Origin: WM-3-3 sp041660045
Lineage (GTDB): Bacteria; Pseudomonadota; Gammaproteobacteria; Methylococcales; Methylomonadaceae
DNA: 64,000 bases
Direction: 5' to 3'
Assembly (NCBI GenBank): GCA_041660045.1
Contig: JBAZXA010000001.1
Span: 186,001-250,000 of the forward strand
Below, piece by piece: positions 26,438-35,179 of this stretch; position 1 is the stretch's first letter; every line of letters starts with the position of its first letter. The notes beneath the pieces are model-generated. The model was not told the origin of the DNA. It made no database searches and worked only from the letters and a program-made list of their open reading frames with translations. A program made the translations under genes and the position numbers.

Positions 26438-27097
26438 TTAGCCTTTAGCCTTAAGTTTAGACAACCAAAAAGGCAACACACCGCCGATAGCAAAAGCCAA
26501 GGTAATAGCAATCCAGGTCATATTATTCCAATTAATTTGATAGGCATCAGCATGCACTGGCGCGCTAATGCCAGGGATGCTGGATAAATCCCCATCACCA
26601 CCACCCACTTTAAGCTGGGCTTTCATACCTTTTTCCATGTGTTGGGCAAGTTCACAGTGGACTAAATAGGTTTTGATTTGTGCAGGCATAATCAATGAGG
26701 CTTTTAATTCGCCTTTACCATACAATTCCAGATGAAACATACCTTGTGGATAGATATAGCCCGGTAAGCCATGGATCATGAGTTGATGCCGGATATCGTC
26801 ATCGTTAATAAATGTAATATTAATGCGTGAGCAGGGGGCTACATCCCATTCTTGCTGGTCAAACGCGTACATTTTACCTGGGAATTTTTGGGCGTGTTCA
26901 TGGCCTGCACGTATGGTGATGTCGACATCACCAGCTAGTTTTTGGCAGTCGCGCGGTAACGTATCATGGTTGGCATGCATGATCATGCCTTTGTCGTCCA
27001 TCATCATGCCTTCATGTTCCATCATGGCGTGGGCGGGATAGGCCATTAGGTAGCTTAAGCCAAGTAGTGCAGGGCCTAGTAATTTTACAAAAGTCAT
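26438..27097 (-). CDS. Membrane-anchored cupredoxin
   Basis: A 219-aa exported protein. A signal peptide ends near PAHA (residue ~24), followed by a Met/His-rich stretch (MMEHEGMMMDDKGM) that could bind copper. A single cupredoxin domain carries type 1 copper ligands: His in IRHQLMIHG (~107) and the LVHCELAQHMEKGM motif (Cys ~147, His, Met). A C-terminal transmembrane helix (about 192-212) with a Lys-rich tail anchors it. Its start overlaps the end of the multicopper oxidase gene (ATGA). The two are therefore translationally coupled and probably exchange electrons. Confidence 0.85.
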   Translation of the reverse strand: MTFVKLLGPALLGLSYLMAYPAHAMMEHEGMMMDDKGMIMHANHDTLPRDCQKLAGDVDITIRAGHEHAQKFPGKMYAFDQQEWDVAPCSRINITFINDDDIRHQLMIHGLPGYIYPQGMFHLELYGKGELKASLIMPAQIKTYLVHCELAQHMEKGMKAQLKVGGGDGDLSSIPGISAPVHADAYQINWNNMTWIAITLAFAIGGVLPFWLSKLKAKG

Positions 27098-28755
27098 GCG
27101 CGTCCCCGTTTAATAAACAAGACTATAAAAATTAATAAGCCTAGGCTTAAGCCTACTAATAAGGCAAATACCATTATGCGCAGCAAATGCGGTTGCAACA
27201 GACCCGCATCGCCTAGCTGGACGGCATAATTGCTGCCCTCCCAAACCGGTCGAATTTTGGCGTAGTAATTTTTATCAAATACTTGCGCTAACAGTTGATC
27301 GTGCAATGTTGGCATTCCTTGTTCATCGAGTAAGCTACGATAGGCCAGTATGGCCATATTTCCGCCAGGTTCCATGCCGTCGGTAGTCGTGCCGGTGGGA
27401 ACATGGTCGTGAAACATCCAAAGCCCGGGGCTGTAACTGTGCAGGCCATCATTTATGGTTTGCAGGCTTAGATCCAAACGTTGTGCCGGGGCAATGTCAA
27501 AGACATCACGGATAGTTTGTAAAGCTTCTGGCAGGCTGACGCCATCGTTATCAGTCAGGGTTGCCTTGTGGCCATGAAAATGTAGTGCAATAGGGGAGCG
27601 TTGTACATTGGCAATCCGAAGTTTAATACGCTCGTTTTCATTAACCGCTATCAGGCCATCACGTAGGGTATAAGGGAAGGAATGGCCATTAAGCAGGAAA
27701 TAGTTCTCGTGTGATTCGGTCATGTTGTAATCGCGCGCCATATTTTTGGCGATTAGCCGAGGATCTATATTGGTTTGAATGATCTGGGATAGGCGTTTGT
27801 CGATGGATTGGTAAAACAAGTCGTATTCTTGTTGATAAGTTTCTTTTACCGCAACCGATGGATGCCGAACCTGGCCTGCGCCTATATTAAAGGTTTGTAC
27901 CCAGTTGTTAGGGCGGTTTTCTTCCACGATAAACATACCGTGTAATCCCATCATAAAGTGCTGTGCGGTTTGTACATGGCAGTGATATAGCATGGTGCCG
28001 GCATGCCGGGGTTGGATTTCATAAGTGTGGCTGCGGCCTGGAAACACGGCATGTTCTTCCATACCGTCATTATCTTCGCCAGCGGCTGTGCGCCAAGGGT
28101 GGTCTACACCGTGCAAATGGATAGTGTGTGGCAAATAGTGGGTATTTTCTAAGGTGATGTAAACTTTATCACCCTGCTCCACGCGGATGACAGGAGAGGG
28201 TGCACGTAGCAAGGGGTTGGCAACTAAGGAATTGAAGTTTTTAAGCGCCATACCGCTGGATTTAGGCGCAAAAACCCATAAACCGGGTTGCACGCCGGGT
28301 GCTATGTCATAGGTGTTAACCAAATAATTGCCATCAGGGCTGCTGCCATTGAGTTCAACGATTTCTAATTTGATGTGGATGATATCTGGATCGCCGTCAT
28401 GGTCTAAATCCTCCCCCATGACTAAGGCGTCTTCTGATAAATGCGTTTGCATTAAGGTTTGCATGGAGATTTGGTTGGTGCCACGAACTGATGCCGCCAC
28501 ATCGTAGGGGTTGTCAGGTTCACAAAGCGGTGATGCCTCAATTTTTACGCCATCAATCTCTTGTGCTTCACGCCATTCCGGATGTTCATTTAAGCAAGGT
28601 TTCTCGATGCCACTGTTTTCACCCTTAATTAGCGTTCTGATAGTTGCGGGTGCAGTAATGGCGGGGGTTAGGATTAGATCTGGTGCGAATTTGATCGTTA
28701 CCATAATTAAAGCCAACAACAAAATCGACAGGATTGCTAAATTTTTTTTGGGCAT
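27094..28755 (-). CDS. Membrane-bound multicopper oxidase
   Basis: A 553-aa protein with an N-terminal membrane helix (7-25) and a C-terminal helix (~525-547). The cupredoxin region carries four copper motifs in order: HLHG (~213), HCHVQTAQHFMMG (~257; full type 1 ligand set), HFHGHK (~393) and FHDH (~448). The type 1 Cys is in the first domain, and the last HxH has Asp where three-domain laccases have Cys. An acidic DLDHDGDPD stretch near 118 may bind calcium. The cupredoxin gene downstream overlaps by 4 bp. Copper detoxification or metal/phenol oxidation are both possible. Confidence 0.87.
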   Translation of the reverse strand: MPKKNLAILSILLLALIMVTIKFAPDLILTPAITAPATIRTLIKGENSGIEKPCLNEHPEWREAQEIDGVKIEASPLCEPDNPYDVAASVRGTNQISMQTLMQTHLSEDALVMGEDLDHDGDPDIIHIKLEIVELNGSSPDGNYLVNTYDIAPGVQPGLWVFAPKSSGMALKNFNSLVANPLLRAPSPVIRVEQGDKVYITLENTHYLPHTIHLHGVDHPWRTAAGEDNDGMEEHAVFPGRSHTYEIQPRHAGTMLYHCHVQTAQHFMMGLHGMFIVEENRPNNWVQTFNIGAGQVRHPSVAVKETYQQEYDLFYQSIDKRLSQIIQTNIDPRLIAKNMARDYNMTESHENYFLLNGHSFPYTLRDGLIAVNENERIKLRIANVQRSPIALHFHGHKATLTDNDGVSLPEALQTIRDVFDIAPAQRLDLSLQTINDGLHSYSPGLWMFHDHVPTGTTTDGMEPGGNMAILAYRSLLDEQGMPTLHDQLLAQVFDKNYYAKIRPVWEGSNYAVQLGDAGLLQPHLLRIMVFALLVGLSLGLLIFIVLFIKRGRA

Positions 28756-28911
28756 AAGAGGTTATGACATTATTCAGGTTGCCCTATTGTACCTGAACTG
28801 CGGTTAAGTTCTTGCTGTGCTATACAACAACTTTGCACCCTATCATCAGGGCAATAAAACTTAGATGGCCAAAGCGTGCTGAATAAGCTACGGCGGCTAT
28901 GTTTGAGGAGT

Positions 28912-28957
28912 AAAAAAAGAATAAACAACAAAGCCGGATTTCTCCGACTTTGTTGTT
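28912..28957 (-). terminator. Intrinsic terminator of the 60-aa gene
   Basis: AACAACAAAG-CGGA pairs with TCCG-CTTTGTTGTT (arms 28924-28938 and 28943-28957). On the minus strand it is followed by a T-rich tract (A-run 28912-28918 on plus). It lies 18 bp beyond the stop codon of the small minus-strand gene. Confidence 0.8.
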
Positions 28958-28975
28958 GGCAATATCGCTTGCCAA

Positions 28976-29158
28976 TTAAGCAAAAGTGTCAATCGACCCA
29001 TTACTTGCAGCAACTTTGCTGGTGCCATCATTATCGCCATCAGCATCTTTTTTTACCGGTGGGGTAGGTGGAACCGATGCTTGTGCAGGCGTCGCCGATG
29101 GTTTGAGTTGTGTCAAGATAGGCGAAGGTGCAGATGAAATTCCAGATATAGCGGCCAT
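28976..29158 (-). CDS. Small 60-aa Ser/Pro/Ala-rich protein, uncharacterised
   Basis: A 60-residue product beginning MAAISGISSAPSPILTQLKP, with a Pro/Ala-rich middle, an Asp-rich DADGDNDGT motif near 39-47 that resembles a calcium-binding loop, and the end SNGSIDTFA. It has no membrane helix or signal peptide. A GGAAA sequence lies about 7 nt before the ATG and an intrinsic terminator follows the stop, which supports a real gene. Small proteins of this style occur singly in methanotroph and alphaproteobacterial genomes as I recall, but no function is known to me. Confidence 0.6.
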   Translation of the reverse strand: MAAISGISSAPSPILTQLKPSATPAQASVPPTPPVKKDADGDNDGTSKVAASNGSIDTFA

Positions 29159-29527
29159 AAACTTTTCCGTTTAGTTGAGTAAGGTAAAAACACGCCGACA
29201 TTGATGTTCGACATTTTAGGTATCGGCTTATTGGCTAAAAGCTTTAGTTTTTTGTAGCAAATTAATTGTTGGATATTTTAGTGCAAGCTGGATCGCCTAT
29301 CTCAGCCACTGTCATCAGTTATTTTAGCGCTTAGAAAATGTATTTAGGCCTTAATGTCATTTAACGTTAACAAAAGTTTAATTTTTGTTTCACATGTTAT
29401 TGCTATAAAGCATAGGACAAGGAAGCGTTGTTGACCCATCACTATGGTTTGTTTATACAAAACTTAGGTTAAAGGGCATCTTCTAGTCATATTTCTAATG
29501 ACAATAAACAACTAGGTAATTAAAAAA
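29159..29527. other. 369-bp intergenic region, divergent promoters expected
   Basis: Separates the 60-aa gene (minus) from the PEP-CTERM gene (plus). Rich in A/T. A CTGTCAT word near 29309 resembles half of a PHO box but has no second half at the right distance. No gene, tRNA or terminator is visible. Confidence 0.45.
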
Positions 29528-30136
29528 ATGTTAACTAATAAAATAAAAGGTGGGTTAATAGCCGCGGCTATGCTGGCTAGTCTAGCCGCCGTGCCGGCTA
29601 ACGCTACGGCTGTTAATTTGACAGCGGATGGTGCTTTTTTTACATTTGATATAGATCCTGAAACCGCTTTAAATTCGGGTTTGGCATTTATCGATGCCCA
29701 AAACGCACCTGGCTACAATGATGATGGCAGTATTCTGCATTTTGTGTTCAATTTGACCAATGCTGCAAATCTAACCGTGGTTGATGGTGGTTTTGCGGGT
29801 GATGAATTTGAAGTTTTCGATAACGGTGTTTCCTTAGGGTTTACTTCTACGGCTACTAATTCTGATCCTTCGTCCGTTTCTACCAATTTTGCTGCTGCAT
29901 TGGCTGATTCCAATTATAGCCGTGGTGTTTTCCTATTAGGTGCGGGTGAGCACGATATTACTGGCTTGCTGTCTTTGTCAGCTACGGTGTCTGGCATCCC
30001 CGATTTTAATTTAACGGTCGGTGCGGTTAGCTTGTCTAACGTATCACAAGTCCCTGTACCCGCGGCTTTTGGCTTATTTTTACTCGGCAATGCTTTGCTT
30101 GGGCTGGTCTCAAGACGCCGTTCAACTACTAACTAA
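29528..30136 (+). CDS. PEP-CTERM sorting domain protein, 202 aa
   Basis: An exported protein. A signal peptide (GLIAAAMLASLAAVPANA, ending near residue 26) is followed by a beta-rich domain of about 140 residues with no recognised enzyme motif. The C-terminal sorting signal is VPVPAAFGLFLLGNALLGL followed by SRRRSTTN, the PEP-CTERM layout of a VPxP motif, a membrane helix and an Arg cluster. It would be cleaved and presented at the outer surface by an exosortase. The 5'-nucleotidase gene begins within ~12 bp of its stop codon, so the two are co-transcribed. Confidence 0.87.
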   Translation: MLTNKIKGGLIAAAMLASLAAVPANATAVNLTADGAFFTFDIDPETALNSGLAFIDAQNAPGYNDDGSILHFVFNLTNAANLTVVDGGFAGDEFEVFDNGVSLGFTSTATNSDPSSVSTNFAAALADSNYSRGVFLLGAGEHDITGLLSLSATVSGIPDFNLTVGAVSLSNVSQVPVPAAFGLFLLGNALLGLVSRRRSTTN

Positions 30137-30148
30137 GTGGAGATCATG

Positions 30149-32050
30149 ATGAAACTGACACAATTAGTTTTAGGTTGTACGTTGGCTGCTGCTACTGCCA
30201 CTGCGTGTGCCGCAGATGTTACCGTGCGTGTTATCGCATTTAACGATTTTCATGGCGCTTTACAGTCGCCAGGCAACTTTAATATTCAACCTGGCGGGTC
30301 AGGCACTGCTTTAATCAGTAAACCTTCCGGAGGTGCGGATTATTTGGCGGGTTATGTCAATAGCTTAAAAACCGGCGTTTCCAATAGCATCGTGGTTTCT
30401 GCGGGTGATTTAACTGGGGCTAGTCCTTTAATTTCTGGTGCGTTTCACGATGAAGGCACTATTGAAATCATGAATCGCTTAGGCTTGGAATATAACGCCG
30501 TCGGTAACCACGAGTTTGATAACGGCCGCGTGGAAATTTTACGTAAACAAAACGGTGGCTGCTTCCCTGGCGGGGTTGTCGGTCAAGATACTTGTTTAGG
30601 GGCGGCACCCATTCCTGTGCCAGTGCCAGTGCCGTTTGAAGGCGCTAAGTTTAAATATTTATCGGCCAATGTGGTGGACACAACAACCGGTAAAACATTA
30701 TTCCCAGCTTATGCAGTTAAATCTTTTAAGACGGCACAAGGTAGTGTGCGTGTGGCGTTTATTGGTATGACCTTAAAGGATACACCGAGCATCGTGACGC
30801 CTATCGGTGTGGCAGGTTTAAGCTTTAATGATGAAGTCCAAACCGTGAATGCTTTGATTCCCAAATTGCGCGCCCGTGGTGTGGAAAGTATTGTGGTGTT
30901 GATACACCAAGGTGGTTTTCAAGGTAATTCAGCGCCTAACTATATTAATGATTGTTCTTTGCTGACCAATGGTACGGCTGACCCTGCAGTATTACAGCCA
31001 TTACGCGGTATTATTAATGGCTTGGATGATGCGGTTGACTTAGTTGTTTCGGGGCATACCCATACCGGTTACACCTGCCAATTGCCTAATAAGACTGGCC
31101 GTTTGATTCCTGTAACCCAAGGTGGTAACAATGGTCGCGTCGTGACGAATATTGATCTTACTATTGATACCGATACAGGCAATGTTAAAGCATCCAGTTT
31201 TCAAAACAACGTGGTGGACCGTAGCAATGCAGCGATTATTCCTGATGCTCCAATTAAAGCTATCGTAGATGCGTACAGCAGCAATATTTCACCTGTGGCT
31301 AATCAAGTTGTAGCAACCATTACTGCGCCCGTGTTGAATGTTGATTTAGCTGCACAGGCGCCTGCAACAGGTACTACTGGTGAAAAACCCGCGGGTGACT
31401 TAATAGCTGATGCTTCTTTGGCGGCAACTTTACCGGAAGCTTTTGGCGGTGCACAAATAGCCTTTACTAACGCTGGCGGCGTACGCGCTAACTATCCTGT
31501 CGCCACAGTAAGTTATCCTTACAACTTAACTTTTGGTGATGCGTTTACTGTACAGCCGTTCGGTAATAATTTAGTCACCATGACCTTAACGGCACAACAG
31601 TTAAAAGATGCTTTAGAAATGCAATTTCCAGGCAACAGTTGTATTACTCCAAGTGGTGTTAATGCTCAAGCCATAGTTAGGGTGTTACAGCCTTCGAATG
31701 GTTTTTCATATACCTGGCGTGCGACGGGTGCCGATTGCCAAAAGATTCAAGATGTCACACTAACGACTTATGACAGTGCTGATCAAATTGTCAATGTCGA
31801 ACAAATTGTAAGCGCTGGCGTAGCACTTGAGCCTAATAAAACCTATCGGGTTACCGTAAATAGCTTTTTGGCGACAGGCGGAGACAGTTTTTCTGTTTTT
31901 AATCTTGGAACTGAGCGTTTAGGCGGTGCACAAGATATTGATGCAAGCGTGGCATATTTGGCGCAATTTAAAACACCAAACCCTAACAATTCAGGTTATG
32001 ACCCAACTGCAGCCAACCTGCACGTACCGCGTATTGTAAAATTGCCATAA
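30149..32050 (+). CDS. Exported 5'-nucleotidase / metallophosphatase (UshA-like)
   Basis: A 633-aa secreted enzyme of the UshA/5'-nucleotidase family. A signal peptide (LVLGCTLAAATATACA) is followed by the calcineurin-like metallophosphatase domain with FNDFHGAL, SAGDLTGASP, VGNHEFDNG, LIHQGG and SGHTHTGY metal ligands. The C-terminal nucleotide-binding domain has NAGGVRANY and TFGDAFTVQPFGN. The ATG at 30149 (or the ATG three bases earlier) is favoured because GGAG at 30139-30142 is spaced correctly; a GTG at 30137 also reads in frame. It probably scavenges phosphate or nucleosides from external nucleotides. A terminator follows. Confidence 0.92.
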   Translation: MKLTQLVLGCTLAAATATACAADVTVRVIAFNDFHGALQSPGNFNIQPGGSGTALISKPSGGADYLAGYVNSLKTGVSNSIVVSAGDLTGASPLISGAFHDEGTIEIMNRLGLEYNAVGNHEFDNGRVEILRKQNGGCFPGGVVGQDTCLGAAPIPVPVPVPFEGAKFKYLSANVVDTTTGKTLFPAYAVKSFKTAQGSVRVAFIGMTLKDTPSIVTPIGVAGLSFNDEVQTVNALIPKLRARGVESIVVLIHQGGFQGNSAPNYINDCSLLTNGTADPAVLQPLRGIINGLDDAVDLVVSGHTHTGYTCQLPNKTGRLIPVTQGGNNGRVVTNIDLTIDTDTGNVKASSFQNNVVDRSNAAIIPDAPIKAIVDAYSSNISPVANQVVATITAPVLNVDLAAQAPATGTTGEKPAGDLIADASLAATLPEAFGGAQIAFTNAGGVRANYPVATVSYPYNLTFGDAFTVQPFGNNLVTMTLTAQQLKDALEMQFPGNSCITPSGVNAQAIVRVLQPSNGFSYTWRATGADCQKIQDVTLTTYDSADQIVNVEQIVSAGVALEPNKTYRVTVNSFLATGGDSFSVFNLGTERLGGAQDIDASVAYLAQFKTPNPNNSGYDPTAANLHVPRIVKLP

Positions 32051-32069
32051 TTAAAGCAGTGTAGTTATA

Positions 32070-32096
32070 AGCCGCACCTTCGTGTGCGGCTTTTTT
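32070..32096 (+). terminator. Terminator of the PEP-CTERM / 5'-nucleotidase operon
   Basis: AGCCGCAC and GTGCGGCT pair around CTTCGT, followed by TTTTTT. A standard Rho-independent terminator 20 bp beyond the stop codon. Confidence 0.92.
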
Positions 32097-32107
32097 ATTT
32101 AAGCAAT

Positions 32108-33529
32108 TTAGTCTGTGGCGACGATGGTGACAACAGCAGGTTGAAGTTTTTCGTATAATTCTTCAATGGCAAGATTGCTGGCTTGCGTAACCTTAGGTTT
32201 GATTTGTTTAGGTGCTTTTACAGTCTTTAGTACCAGGTTTTGGAATGCTGCAGAGCGGATTGCAAAAACACCTTTGCCTAAACGTTTTTCCCTGTCGTTA
32301 ATACCTTTTAGAGGTTCTTGTTTTCCCAAGGTCATGCCGATAAGTTTGCCGGAATTATCTAAAACTGGACTGCCACTTTGGCTGTCCGAGCCTATGGTGC
32401 TAGTGATTTGCATTAAATTTCCTAGACCCACATCTGATCTGACAACACTAGCCGGTACGATTAGCGGATAACTAGCTTCAAAATCATCGGTGACGGGGTA
32501 ACCCATCACAAAACAAAATTTTACCCCTTCAGGTGTTTGAGAAGCGGAGGCATCTAAACTCCATGCTTTAGGATAGGCCTTGGTAAGCTTTAAAACGGCT
32601 AAGCCTAAATCAGGCCGTACGATTTCAATACCAGCCTTACGGATTTCACCTAGGCCATTTCGTACTGAAATTTCACTAGGGTTATCTTTTACTAAGCTAG
32701 CATAAGTAATAATGCGGCGGCCTTGATCGACTACAAAACCGTTACCGGATTTAGAAGTGCTGCCGTATTTTAACGGGAAGGCGGCGAAGTCCGGGCTAGG
32801 CCAACGGCTGAGGTTTTTTTTGTTAGTTGTTTGTGTACTAGAACTGTTAGTGGCTTCTAGTTCTGTTAAGTTATGGGTGTTAGATAACCAGTTTTGCAAA
32901 CTTTCCGCAGCGCTTAGGTTACCATCAGCCGTATAGGCTAATATCGCTTTTCTGCGCCAAAATTGAACATCAGTAGGGAGATTGGCAGCTAAGGCGGCGC
33001 GGGCGCGTAATCGGTAAATGTCGCCTTGCGGTGGGTTTGACGCAATCCAGTCATCTAATAGTTGGCTGGCTTGTGGTATGGCAGTGCGGTCAATTAAAAT
33101 TTCTGTATAAGCTCCAATTAAAGCCACATCCGATGGCTGTGCTTTTAAAGCTTGTTTAAGTTTTGCTAAAGCTTGTGCTGTTTGGCCTTCCCTGTCTTCC
33201 AAATAGGCAAGTAAGGCGATGGTTTCACTAATATCGGTATGTTCGGCAGCAACCAAACTGCCAAACGCAATTGTTTTCCGAAATTCTCCAGCTTGTAAAT
33301 AAGCTCTAACTAAACCAATTTCAGCGCTAGCATTTTCACCTAAGCCTACCGCTTGTTCAAAAAACTCAGCCGCTTTTTGAGGTTTGCCTTTTTTCATGGC
33401 CGACTGGGCTTGTAACACTAAATTGTGGATGGCTTGATCGGTATTACTGGCGTCTGCATAGGCTAAAGTGATAAGCAGTAAGCTGGTGAAACTGATGAAT
33501 AAAAGCAGTTGGAGTTTTTTTCTAGACAT
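32108..33529 (-). CDS. TPR protein with degenerate trypsin-like domain
   Basis: With the ATG at 33529 the product is 473 aa and starts with a signal peptide (LLLFISFTSLLLITLAYADA). TPR-like helices occupy about 25-210. A trypsin/DegP-like domain follows at about 255-420, with the Asp-containing RPDLGLAVLKL and the Ser-containing SDSQSGSPVLDNSG. The position equivalent to the catalytic His (usual T-N-A-H-V-V) reads T-Y-A-S-L-V, so the triad is incomplete. The C-terminal YEKLQPAVVTIVATD looks like the first strand of a second such domain, cut short. An in-frame start at 33616 is possible but lacks a signal peptide. Neighbours are exported phosphatases. Confidence 0.78.
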   Translation of the reverse strand: MSRKKLQLLLFISFTSLLLITLAYADASNTDQAIHNLVLQAQSAMKKGKPQKAAEFFEQAVGLGENASAEIGLVRAYLQAGEFRKTIAFGSLVAAEHTDISETIALLAYLEDREGQTAQALAKLKQALKAQPSDVALIGAYTEILIDRTAIPQASQLLDDWIASNPPQGDIYRLRARAALAANLPTDVQFWRRKAILAYTADGNLSAAESLQNWLSNTHNLTELEATNSSSTQTTNKKNLSRWPSPDFAAFPLKYGSTSKSGNGFVVDQGRRIITYASLVKDNPSEISVRNGLGEIRKAGIEIVRPDLGLAVLKLTKAYPKAWSLDASASQTPEGVKFCFVMGYPVTDDFEASYPLIVPASVVRSDVGLGNLMQITSTIGSDSQSGSPVLDNSGKLIGMTLGKQEPLKGINDREKRLGKGVFAIRSAAFQNLVLKTVKAPKQIKPKVTQASNLAIEELYEKLQPAVVTIVATD

Positions 33530-33655
33530 AGAATTAAATTCAAAATGAGCAACGTGGATAATGCAGAAAGCCAAGCAAAACAGTGGCACATCAAGCGTAG
33601 GGAGGCGCTTAGGCAAACCTCCCGCCGTTAAGATTAATTTGCAAGTCGTCGGTAA

Positions 33656-35179
33656 CTAATCGTCATTTTGAAACTCATCATCGCCTTGATGCTGAGAGTT
33701 AGTTTTTTGCTGGCTGAATACGTCTGTGCCAAAGGGGGCTAAGTTTGGCATAGCCGCATAACCTAAATGACCTGCGCCATCATCACCACCTTGGGTAAGC
33801 CCTAGGATATCTTCATAACTACGTAAGGCTGAATAATGGTTATAGTTACCAGTTGTATTGACAGTACCTGGTTTTATGTAACGTTTATTTAACAAGACTG
33901 CACCTACTTGTCCACCTCCGGCATAAGTATAGGGTTCTGTAGGCGTTGTTTGTAGGCCAAATAAGGCCAAAACAGGACTAAATCCAGGATTGCTAACATT
34001 AGGGCCGACAGGTGAGTGACAATCCGCCTGGTTTGCTTGATTGCAAGCACGTGAATCGCGCAAGCCTGATTCATCAAAGGTCAACACAACTAACATTTTT
34101 CCACTTTGATAAGCGGGTGACGCCAAAATCATAGGCATCCAATGTTTTAGCCAAAGATCGGCAGCCACTAAGCCGCCTTGGTTTTTGCCATTGGCGTCTT
34201 TGGTTGCTTCCACATTTGCTGCCACACAAGTTGCATCGTGCCCATCATTGCAAAGGTTTGGGGTAACAAACATGAATTTAGGCGTGGTTTTTATGCGGCG
34301 CAGATCGTTAAACAGGTGGCCGGTAAAGCCATCGGCTTGGCCATTTCTCCCAACAGTGAGTTTACCTAATGGGACAACATGGCTATTACAGCGGGCTTGA
34401 TTATCTATGACAGAGTGAAAGTACATAAAAGGGTTATGCCGAGTGGCATATTGATCGTTAACCGTGGCGCTATTGGAGAAATCAATCCCGCCAATAGGTG
34501 GATGCGCGCAACTGGCACCACCTAATGCGTCTGCTGTACCGTAATCCCGCGTAATGTCATCACCCATATCTTCCATATAAGCTCGCCATGTATAGCGGTT
34601 AGTCCGATCGTAGGTTTCGCGTTTATGCTTAGCCGTATTATAAAGTGCGTCCAATTGCTCGCCGATAGTGCGGGCGCCATGTGAAGTTTGGCTTGGCGCA
34701 GGAAACACGCAACCATCACCCTCAACTTGCCCAGGAAAACGGCTTTGTTCGCTAGCATCATTACCAGGAACCACATTAGTAAAGCTACCAAGTAATGGTG
34801 GATGGCTAAGCGTCGCTAAATCCAGGCAGTCGTTATTGAGTGCGGGTGTCGTGCCTTGGCCAGAGATTTGGGCAATATAATTACCTGCGCTGACATGACT
34901 GGTAGCAAAGTAATTAATCACTAATTGCCCTTGCTTGAGTAGGTTGGCGTTTAAATAGACAGCAGGTGAATTTGCGCCGAAAGTACTATTGAAATCTTCA
35001 TTTTCAAGATCGATGACTAAAATATGTTCGATAGCGTGCTCCGGTATGGCGGCACGACGAATTTCTGGGGCTTTCTCCTTGGCTATAGGGGCTAGGCTAA
35101 AGCCAGCAGTTAAGCTAAATAAAGCCACGGTCACAAAGACATTGGGTTTGATAGGGGAAGCAAAGCGCTTACATTTCAT
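33656..35179 (-). CDS. Exported phosphoesterase (phospholipase C / acid phosphatase superfamily)
   Basis: A 507-aa secreted protein. A signal peptide (VFVTVALFSLTAGFSLAPIA) is followed by the phosphoesterase-family core. This has HILVIDLENEDFNSTFG near 52 (metal-binding Glu/Asn), TSHVSAGNYIAQISGQ near 94 (catalytic region), and the C-terminal VLTFDESG (~365) and YNHYSALRSYEDILG (~448) blocks. It belongs with the PF04185 alkaline-phosphatase-like fold. The natural substrate (phospholipid or phosphomonoester) is not clear. The tail is Gln/Asn/Asp-rich. It is close to the TPR/trypsin-like gene on the same strand (gap ~125 bp). Confidence 0.88.
   Translation of the reverse strand: MKCKRFASPIKPNVFVTVALFSLTAGFSLAPIAKEKAPEIRRAAIPEHAIEHILVIDLENEDFNSTFGANSPAVYLNANLLKQGQLVINYFATSHVSAGNYIAQISGQGTTPALNNDCLDLATLSHPPLLGSFTNVVPGNDASEQSRFPGQVEGDGCVFPAPSQTSHGARTIGEQLDALYNTAKHKRETYDRTNRYTWRAYMEDMGDDITRDYGTADALGGASCAHPPIGGIDFSNSATVNDQYATRHNPFMYFHSVIDNQARCNSHVVPLGKLTVGRNGQADGFTGHLFNDLRRIKTTPKFMFVTPNLCNDGHDATCVAANVEATKDANGKNQGGLVAADLWLKHWMPMILASPAYQSGKMLVVLTFDESGLRDSRACNQANQADCHSPVGPNVSNPGFSPVLALFGLQTTPTEPYTYAGGGQVGAVLLNKRYIKPGTVNTTGNYNHYSALRSYEDILGLTQGGDDGAGHLGYAAMPNLAPFGTDVFSQQKTNSQHQGDDEFQNDD

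Noticed and set aside
29309..29315. CTGTCAT as a PHO box upstream of the 5'-nucleotidase operon
   Set aside because: Only one half-site; no second direct repeat 11 bp downstream.
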